Source of the DNA: Alopecurus myosuroides
Lineage: Eukaryota > Streptophyta > Magnoliopsida > Poales > Poaceae
Direction: 5' to 3'
Length of the DNA stretch: 64,000 bases
Assembly (NCBI GenBank): GCA_028641055.1
Contig: CM054061.1
Location: 112,476,019-112,540,018 of the forward strand
The first letter of the stretch is position 1. Each line of letters begins with the position of its first letter. This document shows positions 11,288 through 21,013 of the stretch, piece after piece. The translations under genes and the position numbers were made by a program. Under the pieces are notes generated by a model, which saw nothing but the letters and a program-made list of their open reading frames with translations, was not told where the DNA came from and did not search any database.

Positions 11288-12173
11288 GTAGTATACTCAT
11301 TAGCTACCGGGACCTGATGAAGTTTTTTGTGCGCGGCGAGTACCCTGCGAGGGGGTCAGGGATGCCCTGTGCTACACGTTTGGCGTCCTCCTTCTCCCAA
11401 TTGGGAATCGCCGCTCTGTAACCGCCGCATCCCAGTTTGTGGGAACCTATGTTCAACCGCCGCATCTTCTACCCCCAATCACTATTAGCCTTGGAGTTCG
11501 GCTTCGGTGATGTTCGGCTTCGGTGATGTTCGGCTCACTCGCTAAAACCTCCTCCAAGCTTTTTTTGGGGTTCAAGACCGCAACCTTCACCCCGGTGTTT
11601 CTAGTTGGCCAAGGCGGTGTTAATCTTACCGATGGCGGCATTGTTGACCAGATTCCCCTCCAGAGTGTCGTTATTGTACTTAAGCAGCTCTTCTGGCGTA
11701 TGCGGGTACAAGTATCATCCGTGCTGCTTTCTAAAGAGAACAACTCGATAATGAGTATTCTCTTTTTTCCTTAGATCATCGGTGGTGATCCTGACAGTGT
11801 TCCGGACAATTCAACATATTTGGTTTGCGAATCCTTTGACCACCGACTCGGGCGTGATAGGGTACCCATTGCTATCAATTTCCGTGATCTCTTCATGGTA
11901 GGTGCGGAGACTGTTCCTTTCCCGTTTTCTCATTCCCGTCTTCTTCTTGGCTTGGCTACCACCATCTGTCTGACCACCGGCATCAGTGGTGTCATTCTCG
12001 CCGGCAGCGCCACTAGTGGTATCACCGGCGCCATTAGTCGTGGCGTCATCCTCCTCTCCACCGCTAGTGGTCGCGTCAGCCCCGGCATCCGCCGACGGGT
12101 CGTATTTCTCCTCTTCTTCCTCGGAGATTTGCCATAATGGCTTAGAACCGCCGACCTCGTCGTTTTGTGCCAT
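11288..12173 (-). pseudogene. CACTA C ORF2, N-terminal part
   Basis: It starts at 12173 (MAQNDEVGGSKPLWQISEEE) with an acidic, Thr/Gly/Asp-rich leader of about 75 residues. A basic patch (KKKTGMRKRERN) follows, then a conserved block ending ITPESVVKGFANQI near 11815. Past an intron-like break, related sequence continues to 11288 in other frames (for example TLEGNLVNNAAIGKINTALAN, HKLGCGGYRAA, TKNFIRSR). It matches the order of B's ORF2 at 36792-37640 (VPVLPKDLVKGYF, HHNLGCRGYDRK, FQKFMRSRYR). Several frameshifts and stops are present. The role is inferred: the accessory (TNPA-like or regulatory) protein of grass CACTA elements. The gypsy insertion removes the rest. Confidence 0.75.
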
Positions 12174-12224
12174 GTTCTGAAGGGGGTAATTATTGGTTAA
12201 TCTAAAGGCAAAAAAAATTCGACA

Positions 12225-12360
12225 TACTACTCGATCACGGGAAAACTGCTAAGTCCTAAATTCACCGAAAAAACTGGCATGACCTTTGCTAATTTTCTAA
12301 CACTAGAGTGCCCGATTCTCGCCGAAACGGAAATCAATCGACATTTCGGCGAAAATGGGA
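12225..12360 (-). promoter_or_regulatory. Conserved hairpin motif upstream of C ORF2
   Basis: The motif contains TGGCATGACC at 12275-12284 and an inverted repeat CGCCGAAA (12320-12327) / TTTCGGCG (12344-12351) around a 16-base loop. It closely resembles segments upstream of C ORF1 (30465-30565) and of B ORF2 (36655-36755), each in the same orientation relative to the start codon. It probably belongs to a shared 5' leader or promoter. Confidence 0.6.
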
Positions 12361-12559
12361 AACTCATTTGAATTCCCTGCAAAGTTTTATACGGCTCGAT
12401 GGCCGGAAAGATTTCCAAATTTGTTCAAGTACCAAACTGCAACACAAAGATTTACTCCCGGCAAATTTTGACACGTCCAACACCAATAAGACCAGAAGTA
12501 TTTCACAATTTTGCTATTTTATTTCACAATACTTGCCATTTCATATACAACACAGTTTG

Positions 12560-12790
12560 AAATAGGATAGCAGCAGCAGCCATCCTAGCAAGAACATCAA
12601 CCTAGAAGTAGCAAAAACAACCTAGCAACAGCAGCAGCAGCCTAGCAACAGCAGCAGAAATTTCATCCTAGCAGCAACAACATCCTAGCAGCAGCAGCAA
12701 CATCATCTAGCAACAGCAGCAGCATCCTAACAGCAACAACATCCTAGCAGCAGCATCCTAGCAACAAAACCATCCTAGCAAATCATAGTG
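12560..12790. repeat. Degenerate AGC-rich repeat
   Basis: An irregular repeat built from words such as CATCCTAGCAGCAGCAAC and CAACAGCAGCAG. It lies in the non-coding leader or intron of C's ORF2. No gene is supported. Confidence 0.75.
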
Positions 12791-13430
12791 CCAGGACTAT
12801 AGCAGTATATACTCCTATAAAAAAGGATGAAGGCTGAAACATCAAGTAAGAGATAGGGGCACATAATAGAATGAAAGCTCAAACTTCATGACACCAAAAC
12901 CAAACACTCAACCAGCTCAACCTTTAATTCTGGTTGCTGCAATAGAGAGCAGCCATCTTAGCAACAGAACACCAAAAAAATCACTACTGCAGGTACTGCT
13001 GCAATGCAAGCAGTACATAATTTCTTGTTTCTGGCAGTAGCAGTAGCACTGCTTGCAATCCACAAGCAATTTGAAAATGCACAATTTGAAGCAAAATTAC
13101 ACTGTTAGTTATAGGCATCTAGTAGTTAAGGTATATAAAGGCATGGTTCATTTGTATGAGGACATACTTGCACTGATTGGAAAATCAACAGAAACATAAA
13201 CGACAATGGAACTAGAAGAGAAACATAAACAACCATGGTTGCTGGTTTAGCCTAACAATGGAGAAGATGGCTGCAAGCATGCTTATGCCTCCAATTTTTC
13301 TAGAGGAGTAGTCCTAGTACAGCTACTCCAGTACACCATCAGAGGGGAACAAATCTCAAGATGTCCAATACATAACTAGCAGGAATAAAAAGAGCACTCT
13401 AGCAAACAAGGAGTATTTAGTGCAAGCAAT
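12791..13430. other. Non-coding part of element C, left of A
   Basis: AT-rich sequence without a credible ORF or clear repeat. It continues on the other side of element A at 24923, since the trinucleotide AAT is found on both sides of A (13428-13430 and 24920-24922). Confidence 0.6.
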
Positions 13431-13650
13431 CACTTGTAGAAAATATGCCTTTAGTCCTTGTTCGCAAAGTCCATTAATCCCGGCTGTGCAACCGGGACTA
13501 AATATGAGCGACTAAAGCCCCCCCCCCCTTACTCACGCCGCTTACGAACCGCGATTAAAGGCCCGTCCACGTGGGCGCTAGGAATCCGTAGGGGCTGAGG
13601 ACCTTTAGTCCCGGTTCTCGTGGCTAACCGGGACTAAAGGCCTCCTCCGC
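13431..13650. repeat. CACTA A left terminal inverted repeat and subterminal repeats
   Basis: CACTTGTAGAAAA is followed by inverted copies of a unit like CCTTTAGTCCCGGTT / AACCGGGACTAAAGG (for example near 13605-13640). A run of ten Cs lies near 13519-13528. Subterminal repeats of this kind are the binding sites of the TNPA-like protein in known CACTA elements. Confidence 0.88.
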
Positions 13651-13885
13651 AAGTTTAGGGTTTTATCCCCCCTAAACCTGGTTTCTTTTTAATTTGTAGT
13701 GTTTTATTTCTTTTATATTTTATTGTGTGTTTTATTTTAATTTTGATGAAGTTTCAGTACACATATTCTACGCTACTATATACATGCATATGAAATTTCA
13801 AACAAGAAGAATTCAAGAGGAATATATAATATATATTCAATGTCGGGTGACCATATACAACTTCGAACAAGTTTCCATACACAAT

Positions 13886-16800
13886 TTATCGCATAAAAAG
13901 TTCTTCGTCCTCGGTATAGTGTTCTCCTTTAGGATGGATGACTTCCCTCATGAAAAATCCTGCTAATTCCTCTTGAATTGGTCGGAAGCGAGCTTCTGGA
14001 CTAAGCTTCTTCCGCAAGACATCCGTCGCCTTCCGCTAGCTATCCGATTTTTTCCGCTCAGAGGTGTGTCTCCGGATGTGCTCACAAACATAGTATCCAC
14101 ATAGATTGGTCCCCGGTGGCTGCTTATCCACATTAAGTAACCTTCTAAATTCTAGCTCATGTTTGAATTGACCGACAATTTTTTCTGAGAACCGTCTCCA
14201 AACCCTACAGGGAAAAGAAAATTAAATGAACAAGGGAGTTATTAGTTACTTGATATTAGGAAATGAACGAAAGAGGCCGATCGATATAGAGCGCAGAGGA
14301 TTGAAAATAATTACTTTTGCAGCATTTTTCTCATGTCGGCCCAAAGCTTTGAATCCGAATTCATAGAGTCCATGATTAGAACTCTGGAGGTGTGAAGTTC
14401 AATCATTAGCAGAATCTAGTGGAACCTGCGAACACGTTACATGCACAGTCATGCATGACTCATCGATTAGACATACCATGCACGGAGTAAACAAAAGAGA
14501 ATGGGCATAAGAGAGAAACACTCACCCAAAATGGTAAGGAAATAGAATATGACTTTTGAGTTCATGCTTTCTAAGAAACTTGTACAAGTCTTTCTACACG
14601 TCTTCGGGGTGATTTTGTAACACATATCCATTAACGATATGTGGGTCAATGAACCCAACATCATGGATGTTTCTTTTTTTTGCATTCCCAAATCTTCAAT
14701 CTGCATAATAGCGTACGCAACAATATATTAGGACAATATCTATATATATATATAGTGCAGGAAATGAAGAACGAGATGAGGTAGAAATAAATCACTTACA
14801 GAACGTAGCAACTCAGCTTAGATTTGTCGAGCTCGCGCAGATTGAACAGCTGGAACAATTCACTCATATGAACTTCTACAGAGTATCGTTTTGTGTGATG
14901 CTCCTCTGTAACATCCGCATAAACATATTCTTTGCCGACCCATGTTATGAAATCCTTGTACCAACGTAGCAGATTTCGCATTTGTGGTGCTAGACTCTCT
15001 TCATGCGCAAGCTCGACGAGAGGCCCATTCCGCACATATTGTAATGCTATCTCACTTACTGGCACATCCTCAAGGGCTAACGAGGCACGAAGAGTCAAAC
15101 TCATCTTGGACACTTGTTTTATGGCACTCGCTACAGTCAATGCATGTGCTGCCGCAGCTGCTATGATCTCGGGGTCGTCTTCCGGACCGGCTTTCACTAT
15201 GAGCGGGGGATCGATTGTTTATTCTGCATCCCGAGCTGGTCAACTTGTGTCCCGCTTTTTTTACTTTCTTGTTTCTCCTCCTTCAATATTTCTGCTTGCC
15301 TACGAAGTTCACGTCCATAGTTGTCAGGCATATTCAGCTCGGCTTGGGACGGTGCCGTCAAAAGATCCGTAGCCCACTTCTTTTGCTTCTCAGTGAATAC
15401 TTGCTTGGGCTCAGGCTCTTTTATCGCGATCGTATCCGCCTTCCATTTCTCATAATGAGCAGCCGCGGCCAATTTTGTTTCAGCTTCACTAAGTTCCCAA
15501 GGCCTTGGGAGGAGAGGCTTCAGTGATGGCTCCAGTACCGTTTTGGTCTTAGGTACATAAGGGTCCGGGTTAATAGTCACCACCGCCACCACCACCACCA
15601 CCACCGCCACCACCATCGGAGGGGGGTGGACTTGTTAGCCTTGGCGCCTCGCTTGGAAACACTATCTACTTCTTTTTCCATAGAATGATCTGGCGCTTGA
15701 CATCTCCAAGTCTTCTCTCCCCTTCAAGTGTAGCTTTGTCAATCTCCAGGTCCTCAAACTCTTGGACTATGTCTTCCACCGTGACACGAGCATAGCCATA
15801 TGCAATGGGGTTGTTGTGGTGGAGTGCTCCAGGTGTACGGGGTAAAGCACTACCGGTAGCTACCTTCGTGGAAACGTTCCCCAAGGGATAATGCAGATCA
15901 TATTCTTTCATCTCCTTTACATCATCCACGGGGTAGTGAGGATCCGGTGCACGAATCTCGATCGTCGGTGCATTAGCACCAGGCGTGGCATCCGTGGAAG
16001 CCACGCTGCTTCTCCGCTGCTGGCTTCCGAGATCCGCTTCATGATCTTCATGCGGCCCTGCAGCCGATCTTTCTTTTACTAGTTCATGCACGATCTGCTT
16101 CACCTGATGGAGTTCCGATGCAAACTTCGCCAAAAGATCTGCATCCCGGTCCATCTTTCTCTTACTGCTTCTGTAATAGTAAGGGTCATTGTCCTGGGAA
16201 AACCCTACTTTCCACAGAATTCTGCCTTTGCCTCGTACATGTCCTATGTGTTCATCATTCCCGAGTGTTGTTGTCAGTGCGTATTTCTCTCTGTTGAATT
16301 TGATCAAGCCCTCTTGAGCTTGGGTCTTTGCGTCAATAAGGGCTTGGGTGGGAGCAAACTTTTTCTTCCGGTGAACACACACCCCTATCTCCGGGTCTAG
16401 CAATCCCCCATGCCTGTACCACCAGCTTTTGGCCCTTGGGTCCCATCCCTCTGTACCTAGAGGGATTCCTCGCACCCTCGGGCCCTCCTCCATCTTCTCC
16501 CACTTAGGCGCTAAAAGTTGGTATCCTCCTGGCCCCATAATATGATGGTACTGTTTCTTACCCGCATTAACCTTATTTTTTCGATATTTCCTTGAAATGC
16601 TCCGATTTCTTTTGCCTCACAAATTCTGGCCAATCATCTTTCAGTCTCTCATGTTGTCCATTGAAATCTGGAGTCTTTCCTTTGTTGACATAGTCACGGG
16701 TTAAATTTTTCTTGAAGTTCCGGAATGCTTCGGCCATCTTCTGAAGAGCGAACTCTTTGACTAGCCTCCTCCTCTCACGTCCACCCGGAACCTCGTTACC

Positions 16801-17449
16801 AAATTCATCGACTTTGTTATATTCCGGAGGTAGAATGAAATGTTCCATAAGCTTTCTCCCGCAATCCTTTTTTGTTCTCTTGTCGACAAAACTGAAACCA
16901 AGACGTGCCTTCTTTGGCTCCTTCCATTCCTGGACGGTGATCGGGACGTTGTCTCTAACAACGACTCCGCATTGGTTGATAAACTTTGTGGTGTGCTATA
17001 GGGGCTTGCCGGTTGCACCGACTAATTCGATGGTATATGTTTCTCCTAGTTTCATCGCTTTGGATTTGCCACGCTTTGTCGTACTCGATCCGGCCGAGGG
17101 CTAAAAAAAGAAAGAGAGTCGCGCGTGTTAATACATATGTATTCACATTTCAGTAAGTTTGTATCACGAGAGGCTCAATGTATATATATACCTCGCCGGA
17201 GGTGGTTGCTACTTGCAATTCGAGATCGTCAATTGTCGACGATTGACCTCCGTCAACAATGCCCGTTCCTTCACCTTCTTGATCATCGACAATGTCTGTT
17301 CCACCGTCAAGGTTCAGAAAAGAAGAGACTACATCCTCTTTTTGCTCATCTTCTGAGCCCGTCACATAAGGAATCTTGTTGTTCATGATGCCCATTAAAT
17401 AACCCTCAGCCTCCGGATCCCTAAGCGGCTCGGCTCTATCGTCCGCCAT
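13886..17449 (-). pseudogene. CACTA A ORF2: accessory protein with C48 (Ulp1-like) protease domain
   Basis: The ATG at 17449 opens an acidic leader exon (MADDRAEPLRDPEAEGYLMG), likely spliced near 17175. Further coding blocks follow at 17100-16573, 16538-15666, 15616-15197 and 15197-14796, then an exon near 14640-14525 and C-terminal exons to the TAA at 13886-13888. Recognisable parts are a conserved block with KLMEHFILPPEYNK, a GGYQLLAPKW block, and a domain ending LEGERRLGDVKRQIILWKKK that recurs in B. The end is Ulp1-like: HELKSHILFPYHFG, a catalytic His at 14419-14421, IMDSMNSDS with the Asp, and NLCGYYVCEHIRRH whose first Cys is at 14099-14101. Lesions include TAG at 14416-14418 just after the His, TAG at 14036-14038, a stop near 17000 and a frameshift near 16590. 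Function in transposition is unproven. Confidence 0.82.
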
Positions 17450-17584
17450 ATGTCACTCCTGAAGACATGCACGTAGTAAAAATTAATTAAGTATAAATGA
17501 ATTAAAAAATAAGATTAAGGGGACATAGAGGAGGAGCAACGGCGGTTGTACGCTGTTAGGGAGCCGCTCGGGGTGGCAGGGACC

Positions 17585-17985
17585 GTACTTTTTTTGACTT
17601 AGGAATATATATTTAGGGTTAGTAGTGTTTCATATTTTTTTTTAGCTTTTTTTTTACTTAGGAATATTTAGGGTTAGTAGACTTAGCAAATATTAGTACA
17701 AATGTATATTTAGCTTCACCGGTGATGATTTTTTTACTTTTGTTTGACTTGGGAATATTTTCCCTTTTTCTTTACTTCGGAATTTTTTTAACTTAGGAAT
17801 TTTTTTTGACTTAGAATTTTTTTTTGACTTAGGAATATTTAGGGTTAGTAGACTTACCAAATATTAGTACAAATATATATTTAGCTTCACCGGTGATTTT
17901 TTTTACTTTTTTTTACTTAGGAATATTTTACTTTCTTTTGACTTAGGAATTTTTTTGACTTAGGAAGTTTTTTGACTTAGCAAAA
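17585..17985. repeat. AT-rich degenerate tandem repeat in CACTA A
   Basis: Two diverged copies of about 180 bp share GACTTAGGAATATTTAGGG, AAATATTAGTACAAAT and TTAGCTTCACCGGTGAT, with many smaller GACTTAGGAATTTT units. Non-coding, upstream of ORF2. Confidence 0.75.
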
Positions 17986-17989
17986 AAAT

Positions 17990-18640
17990 GAGTGCAGCCA
18001 ACCACACGGGCCAGCCACACTCGCACTGCACCCGGCCAACCACACGGACCCAGCCACCATTTAACCGCCGCGCGACCAGGAACCTAGCCACCTGCCAGCA
18101 GCCTGTGCTCAAAAAAATAAAAAAATAAAAAAACTGCCAGCAGCCCGCGCCCCTTTCTCTGTTTCTCTCCCTGTCACGTGGAACCCACCGGTGACGCGAG
18201 CGTGACGCGTTGCTGGCGTCACCTTCGTCTTACTCCCGTGAATGCAGAGGCGCCGATTTCGTTTTCTCGTCGCGCGCGGATTTTTTTTCTCTCTACCTCC
18301 CCTCTCCCCTCTCCCTAACCTCACGGCCACTTCTCGTCGCGCGCGGATGTCGTCGTTTCCGGTCACCCGGCGAAGAATGGAGTGCGCGGATGTCGTTGTT
18401 TCCGGTCACGGGCAGCGGCGCGGGAGGACGGGCAGGGGCGTCGGAGGACGGGTAGGGGTGCGGGAGGACTGGCGCAGGGGCGGCGGGCACCTACCGGAGA
18501 CGAGGGCGGCGCCTCCTCTATGTCTCTGCGGGCGGAATCGGCGAGGGCGGCGCGGAGAAGACGAGAAGGGCAGCGTTTGGTCGTCAGGAAGACGATGGCG
18601 GAGAGATGCGTTTGGTCCTTAGAAAATTTCGGGGCAGCGC
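17990..18640 (-). promoter_or_regulatory. CpG-rich segment upstream of A ORF2 (putative internal promoter)
   Basis: A sharp change from AT-rich to GC- and CpG-rich sequence, with a short tandem GGACGGGCAGGGG-type repeat near 18420-18475. It lies between terminal-type repeats (18655-18860) and ORF2. Elements B (33985-34380) and C (26045-26490) have a GC-rich segment in the same place. Promoter or 5' exon function is inferred from position and composition. Confidence 0.45.
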
Positions 18641-18654
18641 GAATATATAGGGCA

Positions 18655-18860
18655 TGCCTTTAGTCTCGGTTGGGGACACCAACCGCGACTAAAGGTACCT
18701 TTAGTCGCGGTTGGTGTCCCCAACCGGGACTAAAGGGGTACCTTTAGTCGCGGTTGGTGTCACGAACCGTGACTAAAGGTTTTTTCGTGGCGTTTTCGTT
18801 CCCGCGCGGAAAGAGCCTTTAGTCGCGGTTCGTGTCACGAACCGCGACTAAAGTTACTTT
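18655..18860. repeat. Internal copies of CACTA A subterminal repeats
   Basis: Three inverted pairs of CTTTAGTCGCGGTTGGTG / CCAACCGGGACTAAAGG-type units lie in the middle of the element, about 5-6 kb from either end. They match the subterminal repeats at 13450-13650 and 24690-24900. Confidence 0.85.
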
Positions 18861-18879
18861 TTCAAATACTTTTCGTTTA

Positions 18880-19545
18880 AAATCTTGAAAATAAAAATAA
18901 TATATCAAAAAATTCAAGAAAATAAAACTAATTTATTTTATAATCTTAAAAATACAAATAATATATCAAAAAATTCAGAAAAATAAAACTAATTCATTTG
19001 AAAATCTTAAAAATACAAAAAATATATCAAAAAATTCAGAAAAATAAAACTAATTCATTTGAAAATCTTAAAAATACAAATAATATATCAAAAAATTCAG
19101 AAAAATAAAACTAATTCATTTTGAAATCTTAAAAATACAAATAATATATCAAAAAATTCAGAAAAATAAAACTAATTCATTTTAAAATCTTAAAAATACA
19201 AATAATATATCAAAAAAATTAGAAAAATAAAACTAATTCATTTTAAAATCTTAAAATACAAATAATATATCAAAAAATTCAGAAAAATAAAACTAATTCA
19301 TTTTGAAATCTTAAAAATACAAATAATATATCAAAAAATTCAGAAAATTAAAACTAATTCATTTTAAAATCTTAAAAATACAAATAATATATCAAAAAAT
19401 TCAGAAAAATAAAACTAATTCATTTTAAAATCTTAAAATACAAATAATATATCAAAAAATTCAGAAAAATAAAACTAATTCATTTTCAAATCTTAAAAAT
19501 ACAAATAATATATCAAAAAATTCAGAAAAATAAAACTAATCAAAT
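18880..19545. repeat. 60-bp minisatellite, about 11 copies
   Basis: Each unit contains ATATATCAAAAAATTCAG and AAAACTAATTCATTTT; one copy falls in every 59-61 bases. Copies differ at only a few sites, so recent tandem expansion is likely. It lies within CACTA A and is non-coding. Confidence 0.93.
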
Positions 19546-19549
19546 AATC

Positions 19550-19735
19550 CATTTTTCCCGCCATTTCTTCCCTGTCTTCCCGCCTCCCGCTTCCCGCCTC
19601 TTTCTTCCCGCCTCCTGCCCTCCCGCTCCCATTTTCCCGCCATTTATTCCCTGTCTTCCCGCCTCCCGCTTCCCGCCTCTTTCTTCCCGCCTCCTGTATT
19701 CCCGCTCCCATTTTTCCCGTCATTTCCCGGGTGCA
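19550..19735. repeat. CCCGCC-rich tandem duplication
   Basis: Two near-identical copies of about 80 bp are built from TTCCCGCCTCCCGC and CTTTCTTCCCGCC words (first from about 19552, second from about 19632). Confidence 0.85.
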
Positions 19736-20310
19736 TATATGCATATCAAAAGAACGGTCGGACGTATGATGGAGAATCCGGGTGATTTGTATACGGTCGA
19801 TGAACTGAATGATATATCAAACCTTTTGTCAAACCTTCAAGGGGGATGTAGAACAAAACAATCGGTATCGCCATCATACTCCCCGACCGTGGCTATTGAG
19901 TGCATATATATATATGCATATCAAAAGAACGGTCGGACGAATGATGGCGAATCCGGATGATTTGTATTTGGTCGATGAACTGAATGATGTATCAAACCTT
20001 AAAGGGGAGAAGTAGAACAAAACAATCGGTATCGCCATCATACAGCCCTACTGTGGCTACTGGGTGCATATGTGCATACCAAATGCATGGCATGACGTAT
20101 GATGGCGAATCCGGATGATTTGTATTTGGTCGATGAACTGAATGATGTATCAAACCTTAAACGGGGATGTAGAACACAACAATCGGTATCGCCAGCATAC
20201 AGCACTGCCGTGGCTACTGAGTGCATATATGCATACCAAATGCACGACAGGACGTATGCTGGCGAATCCGGATGTTTTGTATTTGGTCGATGAACTGAAT
20301 GGTGTATGAA
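19730..20310. repeat. Four tandem copies of a 156-176 bp unit
   Basis: Each unit starts near a GTGCATATATGCATA-like palindrome and includes GAATCCGG, GATTTGTATTTGG, GTCGATGAACTGAATG and CAATCGGTATCGCC. The marker GATTTGTAT falls near 19783, 19959 and 20117 (diverged at 20273), so the spacing shortens from about 176 to 156 bases. Short frames span the copies on both strands, but I see no known domain. Confidence 0.88.
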
Positions 20311-20670
20311 GGTGGGCTATATATAGGGTCCTCTGGCTCATAAAGTGGTGTCCTAGGGTTTGATCCAACGGTTAAGACACACCCTGATCCAACGGCTCAC
20401 AACCGCTCGAAAGAAACACACCGTAGCCCTGATTGAACGGCTCACAACAGCTCGAAAGAAACACACCCCTGATCCAACGACTCACAAGCGCTTGAAAGAA
20501 ACACACGATCTGTGTGATTCTTTCTGATTGGTCCAAACGAAACCCTAACCATTTCGTCCCGGTTGGTAAAACAGGTCGGGACTAAAGGGACGATCCGTTT
20601 CCCAACGAAACCCGAACCATTTTGTCCCGGTTGGTAAAACAGGCCGGGACTAAAGGGATCTGTTTTCTTC
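20311..20670. repeat. Short direct repeats plus further internal CACTA-type repeats
   Basis: At 20345-20500 there are three copies of a CCTGATCCAACGGCTCACAA / CTCGAAAGAAACACAC module. At 20545-20665 two inverted pairs of GTCCCGGTTGGTAAAACAGG / CGGGACTAAAGGGA occur. The block shared with 40650-44499 begins near 20505. Confidence 0.75.
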
Positions 20671-21013
20671 TCACTATATATATGTATGCATTGCCACACC
20701 ATTGGCGACGACTACGAGTAGAACGGCGGCGACTATGAAGACTACGAGTATGCATATTATAAGCCTAGGCAGGAGTATGACTAAATCACTCCAACATTCC
20801 AAAATGTACTTCTAGGCCTATAGGCATGCCCTTCACATCAGTGGTTGTAGTTCAAATTTCACGTATCATCAGTGGTATCTCGAGTGGGTAGCAATGTGCA
20901 AGTCTTTGCTTGGTTGTGCTAGGGTGGGCCCCAAGGAAGCCCCAAAACACATCAGAGATAATATAATTCACATGATCCATTCAACAAAGTTTGGTACAAT
21001 AAATTATTACACA
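20671..21013. other. Presumed 3' untranslated region of A ORF1
   Basis: No gene is visible. It contains a TATATATATG stretch and ordinary mixed sequence up to the transposase stop codon. It is nearly identical to 40816-41158. Confidence 0.55.

Noticed and set aside
11811..12173. Acidic 120-codon ORF as a host gene
   Set aside because: Its order of motifs matches the start of ORF2 in element B, and the following sequence continues that match.
18880..19545. Regular 60-bp repeats that could look like a CRISPR array
   Set aside because: The whole unit is repeated without unique spacers, and the setting is a plant transposon; it is a minisatellite.
18700..20665. Idea that A is two nested CACTA elements because terminal-type repeats occur in its middle
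   Set aside because: No CACTA terminus or target duplication is found at the internal repeats, and B and C have the same arrangement.
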